The notes below the pieces were generated by a model. That model ran no database searches and had not been told where the DNA came from. It saw only the letters and a list, made by a program, of their open reading frames with translations. The position numbers were made by a program, and so were the translations under genes. 15,176 nucleotides of DNA from NCBI GenBank assembly GCA_030043285.1, contig JASHXZ010000768.1:1-15176 (forward strand). The letters run 5' to 3'. Positions 6,242 through 13,872 of the stretch are shown here, piece by piece (positions within the stretch are counted from its first letter, which is position 1; each line of letters begins with the position of its first letter). Source of the DNA: Xanthobacteraceae bacterium (GTDB lineage: Bacteria > Pseudomonadota > Alphaproteobacteria > Rhizobiales > Xanthobacteraceae).

Positions 6242-7846
6242 TCAGGCCTGGTCGCGGCGCGGGCGGCGCAGCGTAAAAGTTTCGAACGGCGCCGAGCGGC
6301 CATCCGGCCCCACCACGTCGTAGTAGGTCACCTTGATGGTGGTGAAATCGCCGGGATGCGAACCCGGATCGAGGTCGAACGCGGCGAAACCGTAAGCATG
6401 CGCCGCGTTGCGCACGGCCGACCACGGCGCTTCCTCTTTGACGTAAATCGGCGGGCGCTTGCCGGTGGCCGGATCGGGGGCGCCGACGGCCGTGATGACC
6501 CGGCACGCCGGCGGGTCGAAGAACAGCTGATTGGAGGGCAGCGACGTTCCGCCGCCGCCGATGACCATGTGCACCGTGCCTTTTGTGGTGTCGATCACAT
6601 CAGTGGCAGTTGCAACGGGAACCGGCGTCAGAGTGGCGTTGGCCTGCCAGCCGCGCAGCGGGTGCGAGCGCTCGTAATGGTGCTCGTGGCCGCATACCAC
6701 GAGATCGACGCCGTATCTGTCGAATATCGGGGTCCACTCCTGGCGGATGCCGAGGTCCGCGCCGTTGAATTTGTCGACCGTCGAGATTGCGACCTGGTGC
6801 ATGCAGACGACGATCCAATCGATGTCGCGGTCGCTGCGCGCGGCAGCCAATTGCTTTTCCAGCCAAACCTTTTGGGCGCCCTTGGAATAGCCCCGCACGT
6901 AGGAATTGCCGCCGTCCTGATAGACCACATCGTCGTTGGCGATACTGATCACCCGCATCGCGCCGACCGTGAAGGCGTACCAGAGCCCGCGCGTCAGATC
7001 GGTCTGGTCGGTTGCCGGCGGCAGCGAGAAGTAGGTCTGATAGGCTTGATAGCCGATCGGGCCATTGCCGAGCTCGTTCTCATGGTTGCCGGCGGCCGGC
7101 ATCCAGGCACGGTTGCGGGCGCTGCGGCTGTTGTTCTCCCAGAAATCCCACCAGGTGCGCACGCGGTCATCAGCGACGTTGGCGTAACAGAGATCGCCGT
7201 TGAGCAGATGAAACAACGGCCGCAGCCGCTCCACGCCGAGCGTGGTATCGCCTGCCGCGGGCGAGCCGAGATTGTCGTTCACGTATGGAGGGTTCGGGAT
7301 CGTCACGCCCGCAGGCGGCACGTAGCGCTTGCCCAAGGTCGGCGTACCCTGATCGCCGAAGCTGGTGAACGTGAACGGCGCCCGCCCGCGTGGGGCGGTG
7401 CGGAAGGTGCCGAACTCCGGCTCGGCACCGTCGTGCAGTGCGCCATACAGATAAGCGGAATCGGCCGCCAATCGACTAAGCTTGGCGTGATAGGCGTAGA
7501 CCACGTGCCCTGATTTGGCGTCGGTGTAGGTTGCCTCGTTGGCCTCAACGGTCTGTTCGAGCTTGCCGTCGAGGCGGCCCAACAAGACACGGGCCCGGCG
7601 AACGGGCTGCAGCGTATGCCAGGACACCACCATTTCGGACGATGCGTCGGCTCCGAACTGCAGATGAAGGCCGGCGACTGGCGGCGTCTCAATGAGCCTC
7701 GCCGCACCGCTTGTGCTCGGTGCATCCACGGCTCCTGCGGCTGCTATAACATGCGGCGCCAGCACGGCGCCGCTGCCAATGCCGGCAGCGACCAACAGCT
7801 TGCGGCGGCTCAATTCGAGACTGAATTGCTCGTTTTGCATGGTCAT
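6242..7846 (-). CDS. Tat-exported purple acid phosphatase-like metallophosphoesterase
   Basis: This 534-residue protein has a twin-arginine signal (SRRKLLVAAG, residues 13-22, followed by a hydrophobic stretch and an Ala-rich cleavage zone near 37). An N-terminal fibronectin-like PAP domain (about 55-150, with MVVSWHT) precedes the metallophosphoesterase core. All five metal-binding blocks are seen: FGDQG (D165), NGDLCYAN (D218, Y221), GNHE (N254, H255), MHQ (H350) and GHEHHYER (H387, H389). Y221 occupies the place of the tyrosine that ligates Fe(III) in purple acid phosphatases. It should hydrolyse phosphate esters in the periplasm after folding with metals in the cytoplasm, probably for phosphate scavenging; PhoD-like or phosphodiesterase activity is also possible. 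The start is ATG 7846 or ATG 7840; neither has a strong Shine-Dalgarno. The 3' end converges with the LLM gene across 29 bp. Confidence 0.93.
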   Translation of the reverse strand: MTMQNEQFSLELSRRKLLVAAGIGSGAVLAPHVIAAAGAVDAPSTSGAARLIETPPVAGLHLQFGADASSEMVVSWHTLQPVRRARVLLGRLDGKLEQTVEANEATYTDAKSGHVVYAYHAKLSRLAADSAYLYGALHDGAEPEFGTFRTAPRGRAPFTFTSFGDQGTPTLGKRYVPPAGVTIPNPPYVNDNLGSPAAGDTTLGVERLRPLFHLLNGDLCYANVADDRVRTWWDFWENNSRSARNRAWMPAAGNHENELGNGPIGYQAYQTYFSLPPATDQTDLTRGLWYAFTVGAMRVISIANDDVVYQDGGNSYVRGYSKGAQKVWLEKQLAAARSDRDIDWIVVCMHQVAISTVDKFNGADLGIRQEWTPIFDRYGVDLVVCGHEHHYERSHPLRGWQANATLTPVPVATATDVIDTTKGTVHMVIGGGGTSLPSNQLFFDPPACRVITAVGAPDPATGKRPPIYVKEEAPWSAVRNAAHAYGFAAFDLDPGSHPGDFTTIKVTYYDVVGPDGRSAPFETFTLRRPRRDQA

Positions 7847-7936
7847 TACAGGGGCGTCACTCCGCGGCGACTATGCAAATTTGTGACAGCCATTCTCGAC
7901 AGAGATATGACGGAGAGTTAAGAGCCTGCGCTGAAG

Positions 7937-8377
7937 CTAGCCGCGCGCTTTGCGTCGCCGGAAACGCTTGCTGCTCGCGAGCGCGTGACGCCCGACGTCG
8001 GTCAAAAACACCTTTTCCAAGGGATAGCTTAGCCGGCGGATCGCTGCGGCAAGCGGCAGCCATTGTACCGCCGCGATATCTTTGGTGACGCGGTAACTCG
8101 GCTTGGCGGCGGCCTGCATGCGCCAAAAGCGCACCACTTTCTCGAACTGCCCGCTTTGATAGGCAATGGCGCCGAGATAGTCGTGCACCTGCATGCGATG
8201 GCCGGTTTCCTCGGTGGCCTCGCGTTTGGCCCCGACGACCGGACGTTCGTCGCGCTTGAGCTTGCCGCGGGGCAGCACCCAAAGGTGGTCTTTGCTGCGC
8301 TGGACCACGGCAATCAATGGTCGCGTGCCACGACGCACCACGATGCCGCCTGCGCCCTCAATCGTTTTACCTGACAT
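7937..8377 (-). CDS. NUDIX hydrolase
   Basis: This 146-residue protein consists of one Nudix fold. The Nudix box is complete at residues 38-60: G38, E44 after five residues, then R52 E53, E56 E57 and G59 (REATEETG). It is preceded by WVLPRGKL, the usual entry loop. Such enzymes cleave nucleoside diphosphates linked to another moiety (X), using Mg2+; substrates include oxidised nucleotides, dinucleoside polyphosphates and diphosphoinositol phosphates. The LPRGKL entry and basic C-terminal tail (RFRRRKARG) suggest the small bacterial MutT/diadenosine-polyphosphate type, but this is inference. The start is ATG 8377, giving the expected N-terminus just before the first strand; the ribosome site is weak. 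It sits 90 bp upstream of the phosphatase on the same strand, so co-transcription is possible but not shown. Confidence 0.93.
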   Translation of the reverse strand: MSGKTIEGAGGIVVRRGTRPLIAVVQRSKDHLWVLPRGKLKRDERPVVGAKREATEETGHRMQVHDYLGAIAYQSGQFEKVVRFWRMQAAAKPSYRVTKDIAAVQWLPLAAAIRRLSYPLEKVFLTDVGRHALASSKRFRRRKARG

Positions 8378-8686
8378 CGCGATCCGTTTTTCTGCCGGTC
8401 ATCGTCTAGCAAAGTTGCACGGGTGCTCCGAGCAAAGATTTACCGGCGCCGTCTTCCTGTGGGCAACTTTTTGAAGAGCTCTGTGCCGGTGCGGCCGCTC
8501 TTGCTGTCATCAATATGTCAAGCGCGAGCAAGGCCCAATCGCCGCTCGTTCTCATTCTGGAATATGTCGCCCCCGCTGGTGGGCTGCTCGCGTTCGTCGG
8601 CGCGGGCGATGATATTTGTGATTGAACTTGCCATAGACAGAGATACCCGCGCGAGCGATTGCCGTTTTGTTCGGCACCCCCGGGGC

Positions 8687-8707
8687 CGTGTCTCAAACTG
8701 AGACACG
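8687..8707. promoter_or_regulatory. perfect 9-bp dyad, likely operator
   Basis: The arms are CGTGTCTCA (8687-8695) and TGAGACACG (8699-8707), with centre AAC. A perfect 9-bp dyad with a 3-nt centre is the form of a binding site for a dimeric helix-turn-helix regulator. It lies about 240 bp before the autotransporter start and about 310 bp before the NUDIX start, with no T-run to make it a terminator. No regulator gene is in the window. Confidence 0.5.
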
Positions 8708-8812
8708 ACCAATCCCGGTCTCTCACACTGCGGTGGCGAGCCCTCAATAGGGCGGCAAAGGGAAAGAGGCGGCGCAAATCTGCATTGCACGCCGTTTTGA
8801 CCGTGGCGGAAT

Positions 8813-8829
8813 TGTCACGGTCCATGACA
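8813..8829. promoter_or_regulatory. TGTCA-N7-TGACA inverted repeat
   Basis: TGTCA (8813-8817) and TGACA (8825-8829) lie just downstream of a possible -35 box TTGACC at 8797-8802 and about 120 bp before the autotransporter start. The short arms mean that chance is a real alternative. Confidence 0.3.
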
Positions 8830-8948
8830 TTCAGCCTCCATGGCGGTCGAAATCTCAGGACCTTCCTCGCCGGTTCCGGGGCGACGAAGTACGCTTGCGA
8901 GAGAATTTGAGGCGTCAGCGTAGGCGTGACCTCAGGGGCGGGGCCACA

Positions 8949-11900
8949 GTGAGCTTTTTGGCTTCTCAATCGGCAGCCGCGTGCCGTGCTTTCTCAGCAC
9001 GGCGTGGAGCGTTGTTGACAGTTGGGCTCCGCAATACCCGGGTGCCCAGCCGCACACGTTTTTCATTAGCTGGCGCGATCTGCATTGCGCTCCTGTGCAC
9101 ACTCGGCCTCGCTACTGAAGCTCTAGGCGCAGTTGCGTCGCCGACGGTCACGGGCGTCAATCCGAATACCGGTCCGGTCACGGGGGGAACCACCGTGATT
9201 ATCACCGGCACAAACTTTCTCGCGGTCCCAGTGGCCGGCGCGGTGAAGTTCAACGGCACTCCGGCCCCCTCGTACACGGTCAACAGCACAACGCAAATCA
9301 CCGCGGTCTCGCCGCCAGGGGCCGGCACTGTTGATATTACAGTGTTGGCGGCAGGCGGCACCAGCGCCACCAGTGCCGCGGACCGGTTCACGTTCACGCT
9401 GGTGGGCTCAACGACTGCGCTGTCGTCGTCGCAAAATCCGTCGAGCGGCGGGCAACCGGTGACGTTCACGGCGCAGGTAACCGGAGTCGGGCCGACCGGC
9501 ACGGTGACGTTCTTCGACGGCGGCACAGCGATCGGCACGGCAACGCTGGCGGCCGGCACGGCAAGCATGACGACGTCTTCGCTGACGGTGGGCAGCCATT
9601 CGATCACGGCGCGCTACAGCGGCGACGGCACCAATGCGGCGAGCACTTCGGCGGCCTTGATCCAGAGCGTCGGTGTGCCGAGCGACAGCGTCAAACTGCG
9701 CGCGATGCAGGTCTCGGCGACGCCCGTCATCGCGCAAATATCCGGGCAGGCGATTGTCGGCGCCATCGACGGTGCGATCGATGCCGGCTTCAGCAACAAC
9801 CCGCCGCCGCTTACGCCCAATGGCGGCGGCGTCACCGTGCAAATCCCTCTGGGCGAGCCGCTTCCGCTTCCGCCGCCGCCCCCGATCGGCGGCATCGGCA
9901 ACGGCACTGGCGGATCGGGCCCTGGCCCGGGCAGCCGCACGATTATCAGCACCACGCACGGCGATAACGGCCCAGGCAGTCTCGCCAATGGGCGGCAGGG
10001 CGGTAATGGCGCGCCGCCCGGCACGCGCCTTATTGACATGTCGGCGATACCGCTGCCGCCCGGTTCGGGCATGCCGCCGCCTGGCGAAACCCGGTTTGCT
10101 TCGGACGAAGTGGTGTTGCAGTTCCCCGCCGGTACGTCGCAGCAGCAGATCGCCCAGGTTGCGCAGCGTTACGGGCTTTCCCTTATATCCCAGCAAACCA
10201 TCGGCATGCTCGGCCGAGGTGTTTATCAGTTTCGTATCACCAACGGGCGATCAGTGCGCGAGGTCATTCGCGCCGTCCACTCGGCGCGGGTCGCGGTACA
10301 GCCCAATTACACTTACGGCCTGACTCAGGATCAAAAGGATGCCCAGGATCAAAACAATGATCCTGATGCCAACGCGGGCGATTCAGCACAATACATCATC
10401 CGCAAACTGCGTCTTGCCGAAGTGCATCAGATCACCAGGGGCGACAAAGTCGTCATTGCGGTGATCGATTCCGATATCGACTCCAACACACCCGATCTCG
10501 CCGGCACGGTGAGCGAGCGGTACGATGCCGGCTGCGGTGCCAGCGCCCCGGATGCTCACGGCACCGGCATGGCCGGTGCGATCGCGTCGCACGCGCAGCT
10601 GCTGGGCGTCGCTCCGCAAGCCAACATCATCGCGATCTGTGCCTTCGGCGGCGCCGGTCAGCCTAAATCGAGCACGCTCAAAATCATCGAGGGGTTGGAT
10701 TACGCGATCCAGCACGGCGCCAAGATCGTCAATATGAGCTTCGCTGGACCGCCCGATCCGGCACTCGCACAGGCGCTGCAGATCGCCCGCGAGAAGGGAG
10801 TTCTGCTGATCGCCGCCGCCGGCAATGCCGGTCCGAAGTCGGCACCGCTTTATCCAGGCGCCGATCCAAACGTCATGGCGGTCACCGCAACCGACGAGAG
10901 CGATCAGCTCTTCAAGGGCGCCAACCAGGGCAGATACGTCACTGTCGCGGCTCCGGGCGTCGATATTTTGGTGCCGGCGCCCGACGGGGGCGTGCAGGTT
11001 ACGACGGGCACCTCGGTCGCGACCGCCAATGTGAGCGGCGTCGCCGCATTGATGATCGCCCACAAGCCATCGCTCACGCCGGAGCAAATTCGCGCGATCC
11101 TGGTTGCGACGGCCAAGCATCTTGGATCGCAAGGCATCAATCCGCAATTCGGCGCGGGTCTTGTCGATCCGCTCAAGGCGCTGCAATTCGTCGTTTCCGA
11201 TATACCGGGTGCGCAACGCGACAGTCTCAACAGCTTCCTCGCGTCGCCCGATGGAAACAGCAAACGCGTGGCGGAGGGTTTCTCGGCGCTCGGCTACGCC
11301 AGCGAGGACGGCTTGGCCACCAAGGCGCCGCTGCGCGTCGTTGCGCCGCGCGACTGGCTCGCCTGGATCGACGTGCGTGGCGCCGATTTCAATCAAAACA
11401 CGTTCGGCAGCGACCTCAAGGGCGTGCAGGTGAACGCCATTGCCGGGCTTACCCATAAGCTCACGCCAGACTTTTTGGTCGGCGTGCTCGGCGGCTATGA
11501 GCATTTCGACTACACTTCGCAGGCGTACAACGGCGTGCTCAAGGGCGATGGCTGGACCACCGGGGCGTATCTGGGCTGGCGGCTCGGCCCGAACTTGCGG
11601 TTCGATGCGGGCGGCGCCTGGTCGGACATTTTCGCCGACGATAGCTCCGGCTTAGCCACCGGTAATTTCACCGGGCAGCGCTGGCTCGCCACCGGCGGTC
11701 TCACCGGCACCTACAACTGGCAGGCCATCGTGCTCGAACCCTCGGCGCGGGTGTTTGCGCTGTGGGAGCACGAAAACGCCTACACCGACAGCCTTGGCAC
11801 GCTGCAAGGCGAGCACGATTTCACCACCGGCCGCGCCGCCAGCGGCGTCAAGGTGAGTTATCCGTTCACCTGGTCGGAGACGGTCACTCTGGCGCCCTAC

Positions 11901-12119
11901 GTGGGTGTGTACGGCGACTATTATTTCTCCGAGGACAATGCGGCGAATGTCGGCCTCACCACGGTGCCGCTCCTGCAAGGTTGGTCCGGGCGCGCCACGG
12001 GCGGCGTAACCATGACTTTCGGCCGCGGCGCCCTGATAAGTGCTGGCGGCGAATACGGCGGTATCGGCGGCGACTTCCAGATCTGGACGTGGCGGGTCCG
12101 CGGCAGCGTGGCCTTCTAA
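8949..12119 (+). CDS. subtilase (S8) autotransporter with TIG/IPT and Ig-like domains
   Basis: This is a type V-secreted serine protease. Residue numbers here count from an in-frame TTG at 8895 (1074 residues); subtract 18 for the preferred GTG 8949, which has a purine-rich AGGGGCGGGG upstream. Order: basic N-terminus and hydrophobic export signal (about 57-79, cut near ALG); TIG/IPT domain (82-167, PTVTGVNPNTGPVTGGTTV); Ig-like repeat domain (172-258, GPTGTVTFFDGGTAIG and SHSITARYSGDG); Gly/Pro-rich linker (300-398); propeptide-like domain (401-475, DEVVLQF...YQFRI...VQPNYTY); subtilase domain (about 497-765) with D525, H555, oxyanion N644 and S707 (GTSVATANVSG); and a beta-barrel (about 815-1074) ending in VRGSVAF with the C-terminal Phe recognised by BAM. 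The triad is intact, so it should be an active surface or released protease. The signal is unusually long (about 60 residues from GTG), so a later start is possible. Confidence 0.93.
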   Translation: MSFLASQSAAACRAFSARRGALLTVGLRNTRVPSRTRFSLAGAICIALLCTLGLATEALGAVASPTVTGVNPNTGPVTGGTTVIITGTNFLAVPVAGAVKFNGTPAPSYTVNSTTQITAVSPPGAGTVDITVLAAGGTSATSAADRFTFTLVGSTTALSSSQNPSSGGQPVTFTAQVTGVGPTGTVTFFDGGTAIGTATLAAGTASMTTSSLTVGSHSITARYSGDGTNAASTSAALIQSVGVPSDSVKLRAMQVSATPVIAQISGQAIVGAIDGAIDAGFSNNPPPLTPNGGGVTVQIPLGEPLPLPPPPPIGGIGNGTGGSGPGPGSRTIISTTHGDNGPGSLANGRQGGNGAPPGTRLIDMSAIPLPPGSGMPPPGETRFASDEVVLQFPAGTSQQQIAQVAQRYGLSLISQQTIGMLGRGVYQFRITNGRSVREVIRAVHSARVAVQPNYTYGLTQDQKDAQDQNNDPDANAGDSAQYIIRKLRLAEVHQITRGDKVVIAVIDSDIDSNTPDLAGTVSERYDAGCGASAPDAHGTGMAGAIASHAQLLGVAPQANIIAICAFGGAGQPKSSTLKIIEGLDYAIQHGAKIVNMSFAGPPDPALAQALQIAREKGVLLIAAAGNAGPKSAPLYPGADPNVMAVTATDESDQLFKGANQGRYVTVAAPGVDILVPAPDGGVQVTTGTSVATANVSGVAALMIAHKPSLTPEQIRAILVATAKHLGSQGINPQFGAGLVDPLKALQFVVSDIPGAQRDSLNSFLASPDGNSKRVAEGFSALGYASEDGLATKAPLRVVAPRDWLAWIDVRGADFNQNTFGSDLKGVQVNAIAGLTHKLTPDFLVGVLGGYEHFDYTSQAYNGVLKGDGWTTGAYLGWRLGPNLRFDAGGAWSDIFADDSSGLATGNFTGQRWLATGGLTGTYNWQAIVLEPSARVFALWEHENAYTDSLGTLQGEHDFTTGRAASGVKVSYPFTWSETVTLAPYVGVYGDYYFSEDNAANVGLTTVPLLQGWSGRATGGVTMTFGRGALISAGGEYGGIGGDFQIWTWRVRGSVAF

Positions 12120-12148
12120 GTTTCAAGTCCGCGAACGTATCGCGCCGC

Positions 12149-13111
12149 TCAGTCGGCCAACGCCGTCAGCCCCGGCATGATCAGCCGATCGACCGTGAGC
12201 GTCGGGCCGATATTGCCGGCGCGCCGCTCCTCCGTGATCAGGTTTTGCAGTTTTGCGCGCGACACTTTGCTGGTCGGCTCGAAATAGCCCGAGCGGCGCA
12301 GCAGGTCGTAGCTCGCGGCGGCATCGCCGGGGTCGGCGTGCGCGGCCTGTACCAGAAGTGCGATCGCTTCGTCGCGATGCGCCGCGTCGGCGAGCCAGGC
12401 GATGCTGGCGTCGGTCGCCGCGAGCACGCGCTTGACCAGATCGCCATGGGTGGCCGCCCACGGCTTGAACACCGCCATGCCGGTGAACGGCAGGTCTTTG
12501 ACGTAATCCGGCGCGAACGCGATGACCGCATAGCCGGCCTTCTCGGCCACAAAGTTGAGCGGCGGCAGCACCAAAGCCGCATCGACCACGCCGGCTTTCA
12601 AAGCCGCATAGCGCGCGGCGGCGACGCCGGCCGACAGCACGTCGTAATCGCCTTTCTTCAACCCGCTCATCGCCGCCATGCGCTCGAAATAGATCGTGGT
12701 CATGTCCTTGGCCGAGCCGATGCAGACGGTTTTGCCTTTGAGATCGGCGATCGTCGTGAGGCCCTTCTTGCCGATCAGCACATAGGGTGCGGCGTTGCCG
12801 ACGATGCGCACGATGGCGACTGCGGCGCCCTTGTCGATGGCGTGGATCGGATCGTTGATGCCGACGGAAAGCGCGATTTCGATAGAGCCTGCGGTGAGCT
12901 GCTGCGTCACCGCGGCGCCGCTCTGCGCGAAATCGATCTCGACGTCGAGATTCTGCGCGGCAAAGAAACCCTTGTGCGTGGCGATGTAGAACGGCCACAG
13001 CGGCGCCTGGCCGCCCAGCGTGCCGGCGGCGATCTTGTCGGCAGCGCGTGCCGGCGCACCGAGCGCCACAGCGCCGGCAAGGCCGAGGAAGAGGCGGCGA
13101 GGGATGGGCAT
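12149..13111 (-). CDS. ABC-transporter substrate-binding protein, SsuA/TauA/NMT1-like
   Basis: This 320-residue periplasmic binding protein has a signal peptide (MPIPRRLFLGLAGAVALGAP, probable cut after ARA at residue 23; the RR-x-F-L-G pattern partly resembles a Tat signal). The mature part follows the NMT1/SsuA-like pattern: APLWPFYIATHKGFFAAQNLDVEI near the start, the SGAAVTQQLTAGSIEIALS loop, the hinge segment LIGKKGLTTIADLKGKTVCIGS, and the second-lobe AALKAGVVDAALV. The family captures sulfonates, taurine, nitrate, bicarbonate or thiamine precursors for an ABC importer. No permease or ATPase gene is seen on either side, so it is an orphan within the window. ATG 13111 has a GAGG Shine-Dalgarno about 8 nt away. 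The 3' end converges with the autotransporter across 29 bp. Confidence 0.92.
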   Translation of the reverse strand: MPIPRRLFLGLAGAVALGAPARAADKIAAGTLGGQAPLWPFYIATHKGFFAAQNLDVEIDFAQSGAAVTQQLTAGSIEIALSVGINDPIHAIDKGAAVAIVRIVGNAAPYVLIGKKGLTTIADLKGKTVCIGSAKDMTTIYFERMAAMSGLKKGDYDVLSAGVAAARYAALKAGVVDAALVLPPLNFVAEKAGYAVIAFAPDYVKDLPFTGMAVFKPWAATHGDLVKRVLAATDASIAWLADAAHRDEAIALLVQAAHADPGDAAASYDLLRRSGYFEPTSKVSRAKLQNLITEERRAGNIGPTLTVDRLIMPGLTALAD

Positions 13112-13186
13112 GCGATTACCTCAATCAAAACGGAACTATAGAGCACGCTGAGCAGGTGCATAGCTGGCGGCGCCGCGCGATTCTGC

Positions 13187-13216
13187 CTGTCATATATTGG
13201 TGAATTAGCCTATACA
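13187..13216 (+). promoter_or_regulatory. candidate promoter of toxin-antitoxin operon
   Basis: CTGTCA (13187-13192) and TATACA (13211-13216) are separated by 18 bp, ending 23 bp before the antitoxin ATG. This is the best -35/-10 pair in an AT-richer patch; the -35 match is only partial. The ribosome site GGAGAG follows at 13228-13233. Confidence 0.4.
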
Positions 13217-13239
13217 TCTGCTGATCTGGAGAGTTCGTC

Positions 13240-13461
13240 ATGACTAGGCTCTTAGAACAAGCAGTCGCTGCCATAAGCCGCCTGCCGCCCGAAACGCAGG
13301 ACGATCTCGCCCGATTGATGCTCGCGCTAGCCGAGGATGCGCCGACCTCGCCTACGGCAGACGAAGCTGCCGCGATCGCCGAGGCCGAAGCCGAGATCGC
13401 GCGCGGCGAACGCGTGCCAGCCGAGACTATTGCAGCGTTTTGGCGCGCGCACGGCTTATGA
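13240..13461 (+). CDS. antitoxin of ParD/RelB-like type
   Basis: This 73-residue acidic protein is the first gene of a two-gene module. The N-terminal half (MTRLLEQAVAAISRLPPETQDDLARLML) is predicted helical. The C-terminal half is rich in Ala/Glu (AAAIAEAEAEIARGERVPAETIAAFWRAHGL), the kind of extended acidic helix by which small antitoxins wrap a RelE/ParE-fold toxin. No standard CopG or AbrB DNA-binding motif is clear, so autoregulation is inferred from the module rather than seen. The start at ATG 13240 is well supported by GGAGAG at 13228-13233, 6 nt away. Its TGA stop overlaps the toxin ATG (ATGA), giving translational coupling. Confidence 0.85.
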   Translation: MTRLLEQAVAAISRLPPETQDDLARLMLALAEDAPTSPTADEAAAIAEAEAEIARGERVPAETIAAFWRAHGL

Positions 13462-13751
13462 ATGTCGTCTATGCTCCGCGAGCCTTGCGGGACCTCCAGG
13501 GCATCGGCGCGTACCTGCTTGAACGCAGTCCGACCGGAGCTAGCAGAATACTTGCTGCGATCAGATCCTCCATCAACACGCTGAGTTTCTTTCCAGAGAT
13601 CGGACCGCTTGTCGATAATGCGGGACACCGCCGGATGAGCGTGCCGCGATATGCGTATGTCATCTTCTATCGCATCGACGCGCCCGACCTTTTGATCCTC
13701 CACGTCAGGCACACGTCGCGCCGGCCGATCGATCCGACAAGCGATCTTTGA
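13458..13751 (+). CDS. ParE/RelE-superfamily toxin
   Basis: This 97-residue protein has the ParE-type layout: MNVVYAPRALRDLQGIGAYLLERSP (first strand and helix), GASRILAAIRSSINTLSFFPEIGPLV (second helix and loop), and the strand block RRMSVPRYAYVIFYRI...LLILHVRHTSRRP. ParE members inhibit DNA gyrase, whereas RelE-type members cut mRNA on the ribosome. The GP loop, VPRYAYVIFYRI and HVRHTSR match the ParE branch better, and residues of RelE catalysis are not evident; gyrase as target is inference. ATG 13458 overlaps the antitoxin stop (ATGA). An upstream in-frame TTG at 13440 would add six residues but lacks support. The module is intact and presumably functional, a stable-maintenance or stress element. 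Confidence 0.92.
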   Translation: MNVVYAPRALRDLQGIGAYLLERSPTGASRILAAIRSSINTLSFFPEIGPLVDNAGHRRMSVPRYAYVIFYRIDAPDLLILHVRHTSRRPIDPTSDL

Positions 13752-13872
13752 TGTTAAGCGTACGTTTTCCCACCTCGCCACGCCCACTCATTCAATCTGC
13801 GATCCTGGACCTTCTCCCTGCCTGAAGCTAGTGTTCGCGCATCCATTCCCACGCACCTCCCGAGGCCCATCC

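Larger units (their letters stand above)
8378..8948. other. 571-bp gene-free divergent region between NUDIX and autotransporter genes
   Basis: This region separates a leftward gene from a rightward gene and should hold both promoters. The open frames here have low coding quality and no recognisable domain. Visible elements: AAAGTTGC (8411-8418) with its complement GCAACTTT (8463-8470) 44 bp away; a perfect 9-bp dyad at 8687-8707; TTGACC at 8797-8802 as a possible -35 box; and TGTCA-N7-TGACA at 8813-8829. No sigma-54 -24/-12 pair was found. A decayed gene cannot be excluded for about 8520-8680. Confidence 0.5.

Noticed and set aside
5216..7513. 765-residue open frame on the + strand
   Set aside because: It crosses the LLM gene out of frame and runs antisense to the phosphatase; its composition is Arg-rich in the first half and it has no domain. 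Both true genes are certain.
8687..8760. sigma-54 promoter beside the dyad
   Set aside because: No TGGCAC-N5-TTGC-type -24/-12 pair with the required GG and GC was found nearby.
8406..8969. possible 187-residue minus-strand gene upstream of NUDIX
   Set aside because: No domain, weak composition, and it overlaps the autotransporter N-terminus and the dyad; the parallel frame at 8518-8790 is equally unconvincing.
10383..11504. 373-residue minus-strand frame inside the autotransporter gene
   Set aside because: It is antisense to the subtilase and barrel domains, which carry clear motifs; the frame shows no domain of its own.
11762..13141. 459-residue + strand frame spanning the autotransporter end and the binding-protein gene
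   Set aside because: It is out of frame with the autotransporter and antisense to the substrate-binding protein; no domain is recognisable.
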